Positions 5,057 through 5,818 of a stretch of DNA of 5,818 bases are shown here, piece by piece. The stretch spans positions 1 through 5,818 of the forward strand of contig CAMPKR010000169.1 of NCBI GenBank assembly GCA_946887345.1. The letters run 5' to 3'. The position numbers and the translations under genes were made by a program. This stretch comes from an uncultured Bacteroidota bacterium. Its GTDB lineage: Bacteria; Bacteroidota; Bacteroidia; Chitinophagales; Chitinophagaceae. The notes under the pieces were generated by a model. The model made no database searches. It worked only from the letters and a program-made list of their open reading frames with translations, and was not told where the DNA came from. Within the stretch, counting starts at the first letter, position 1. Each line of letters opens with the position of its first letter.

Positions 5057-5659
5057 ATGTCATACTGCGCCGCAATAATAACAATGTCCGATGAGAAAAA
5101 AGCCATACACAAGCCCTACCACGATCAGGCTTACGGGTTTCCCATCCACGACGATAACGAACTCTTCTGCCGGCTCATCCTCGAGATCAACCAGGCAGGC
5201 CTCAGCTGGGAAACGATCTTGAAGAAAGAGGCAACATTCCGCAAGGCCTACTCCAATTTCAACATCAAAAAAGTTGCAGCCTACAGAGAGAAAGATATCG
5301 AACGCCTCATGGCCGATCCAGGTATCATCCGCAACAACCTGAAGATAAATGCCGCAATAGAGAACGCTAAGACCATCCTGCAATTACAGAAGGAATTCGG
5401 CTCTTTCGAGAAATGGCTCGAACATCACCACCCTAAGACCAAAGAAGAATGGGTGAAGCTATTCAAAAGGACGTTCCGCTTCACCGGTGGCGAGATAGTC
5501 AATGAATTCCTGATGTCCATTGGCTACCTCCCTGGTGCACATAGTGCCGACTGTAAAGTGTATAAGAAAGTGATGAAGGAAAAGCCGATGTGGGCCATCC
5601 CGCAGCCGTCATTGCGAGCCGCAAAATGGGCTGACGCTGATGGATTGAACCGCAGTTGA
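5057..5659 (+). CDS. tag: DNA-3-methyladenine glycosylase I
   Basis: This helix-hairpin-helix-superfamily glycosylase removes 3-methyladenine from alkylated DNA, starting base excision repair. The 200-residue product aligns by eye with E. coli Tag (187 residues): YHDQAYGFP (21-29), ILEINQAGLSWETILKK (41-57), with E43 at the position of catalytic E38 and W51 matching W46, and ADPGIIRNNLKINAAIENAK (86-105), then FTGGEIVNEFLMSIGYLPGAH. The zinc-snap ligands are all found if translation starts at 5057: C4, H22, H162 and C166 (HSADC spacing as in E. coli HVVGC). This decides the start; the ATG at 5084 would lose C4. The frame is open further upstream to 4820, but that part overlaps the membrane-protein gene. 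The last 20 or so residues are encoded by an interspersed repeat. No Shine-Dalgarno site is visible, and the gap to the upstream gene is 73 bp. Confidence 0.93.
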   Translation: MSYCAAIITMSDEKKAIHKPYHDQAYGFPIHDDNELFCRLILEINQAGLSWETILKKEATFRKAYSNFNIKKVAAYREKDIERLMADPGIIRNNLKINAAIENAKTILQLQKEFGSFEKWLEHHHPKTKEEWVKLFKRTFRFTGGEIVNEFLMSIGYLPGAHSADCKVYKKVMKEKPMWAIPQPSLRAAKWADADGLNRS

Positions 5660-5679
5660 TGCGGCGTGGCAATCTCACG
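5607..5679. repeat. Interspersed palindromic repeat (CGTCATTGCGAG...GGCAATCTCACG)
   Basis: This 73-bp element begins CGTCATTGCGAGCCGC and ends GCGGCGTGGCAATCTCACG. The arms pair as GCCGCA (5618-5623) with TGCGGC (5660-5665), TTGC (5612-5615) with GCAA (5669-5672), and CGT with ACG at the outer ends, so RNA from either strand would fold. On the minus strand the edges read GAGATTGCC... and ...CTCGCAATGACG, wording I recall from an interspersed repeat common in many bacterial genomes. The tag stop codon (5657-5659) lies inside it. No target duplication is obvious. Mobility would depend on an enzyme elsewhere, if it is mobile at all. Confidence 0.65.
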
Positions 5680-5772
5680 TTGCGTTCTTGCGAAAGCCAC
5701 CGACAGGCCCAAACTGTCACCTACTGAGAGTGATAGCGATGCCTACCAAACAGTTCAATCCAGCTACAACAA
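5680..5772. other. Non-coding stretch downstream of tag
   Basis: Between the repeat and the leftward terminator I see no credible gene on either strand. A minor inverted repeat, GACAG/CTGTC (5702-5706 with 5714-5718), encloses a 7-nt loop. It has no adjacent T run and is not a convincing terminator for tag. The repeat at 5607-5679 may itself provide the 3' structure of the tag transcript. Confidence 0.4.
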
Positions 5773-5804
5773 CAAAAAAAAGCCCCCGCAATCGCGGAGG
5801 CTTT
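5773..5804 (-). terminator. Strong intrinsic terminator for a gene entering from the right
   Basis: AAAGCC and CCGC (5779-5784, 5786-5789) pair with GCGG and GGCTTT (5794-5797, 5799-5804), with a single C/A mismatch and an AATC loop. On the minus strand the stem is followed by an uninterrupted run of eight Ts (5781-5774, the first few paired), the classic rho-independent layout. On the plus strand only three paired Ts, then GCACTC, follow. It therefore most likely ends a leftward transcript whose gene lies beyond the right edge, convergent with tag. Confidence 0.8.
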
Positions 5805-5818
5805 GCACTCTGTATAAA

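Noticed and set aside
5097..5130. Possible loss of the zinc site in Tag when starting at 5084
   Set aside because: The upstream in-frame ATG at 5057 restores Cys4, so the four-ligand zinc site is complete.

Overview
The window looks like a core-chromosome segment of a Bacteroidota bacterium, probably Chitinophagales or a close relative. The reasons are the near absence of Shine-Dalgarno sites, promoter-like TAnnTTTG boxes, proteins that resemble members of families familiar from that phylum, AQ-type signal-peptide cleavage sites, and moderate GC. No database search was possible, so the taxon is an inference.

Layout. (1) 115-960 (+): panC, pantothenate synthetase. (2) 961-1010: a short convergent gap filled by a 10-bp-period repeat. 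(3) 3092-1011 (-): pyk, pyruvate kinase, then an exported hydrophobic protein of unknown function (probable DUF6992-like family). The two are separated by 51 bp, most of it an 8-bp-period repeat. (4) 3093-3455: a gene-poor stretch with a possible pyk promoter and a cluster of three overlapping hairpins, the last of which is terminator-like. (5) 3593-3456 (-): an overlooked 45-residue single-pass membrane protein. (6) 3762-4983 (+): a two-gene unit, an outer-membrane beta-barrel protein followed 10 bp later by a four-helix inner-membrane protein. (7) 5057-5659 (+): tag, DNA-3-methyladenine glycosylase I, whose 3' end runs into a palindromic interspersed repeat. (8) 5773-5804: a strong terminator pointing leftward, which serves a gene or RNA lying beyond the right edge.

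Functionally this is a mixed housekeeping neighbourhood: coenzyme A precursor synthesis, the last step of glycolysis, base excision repair and envelope proteins. It is not one pathway. No mobile-element gene, CRISPR array, tRNA or rRNA is visible. The most informative details are a K+-independent signature in pyruvate kinase, the mutually exclusive hairpins at 3296-3381, the repeat that supplies the C-terminus of Tag, and the unrecorded small membrane protein. I see no convincing evidence of a new multi-gene defence or biosynthetic system here.
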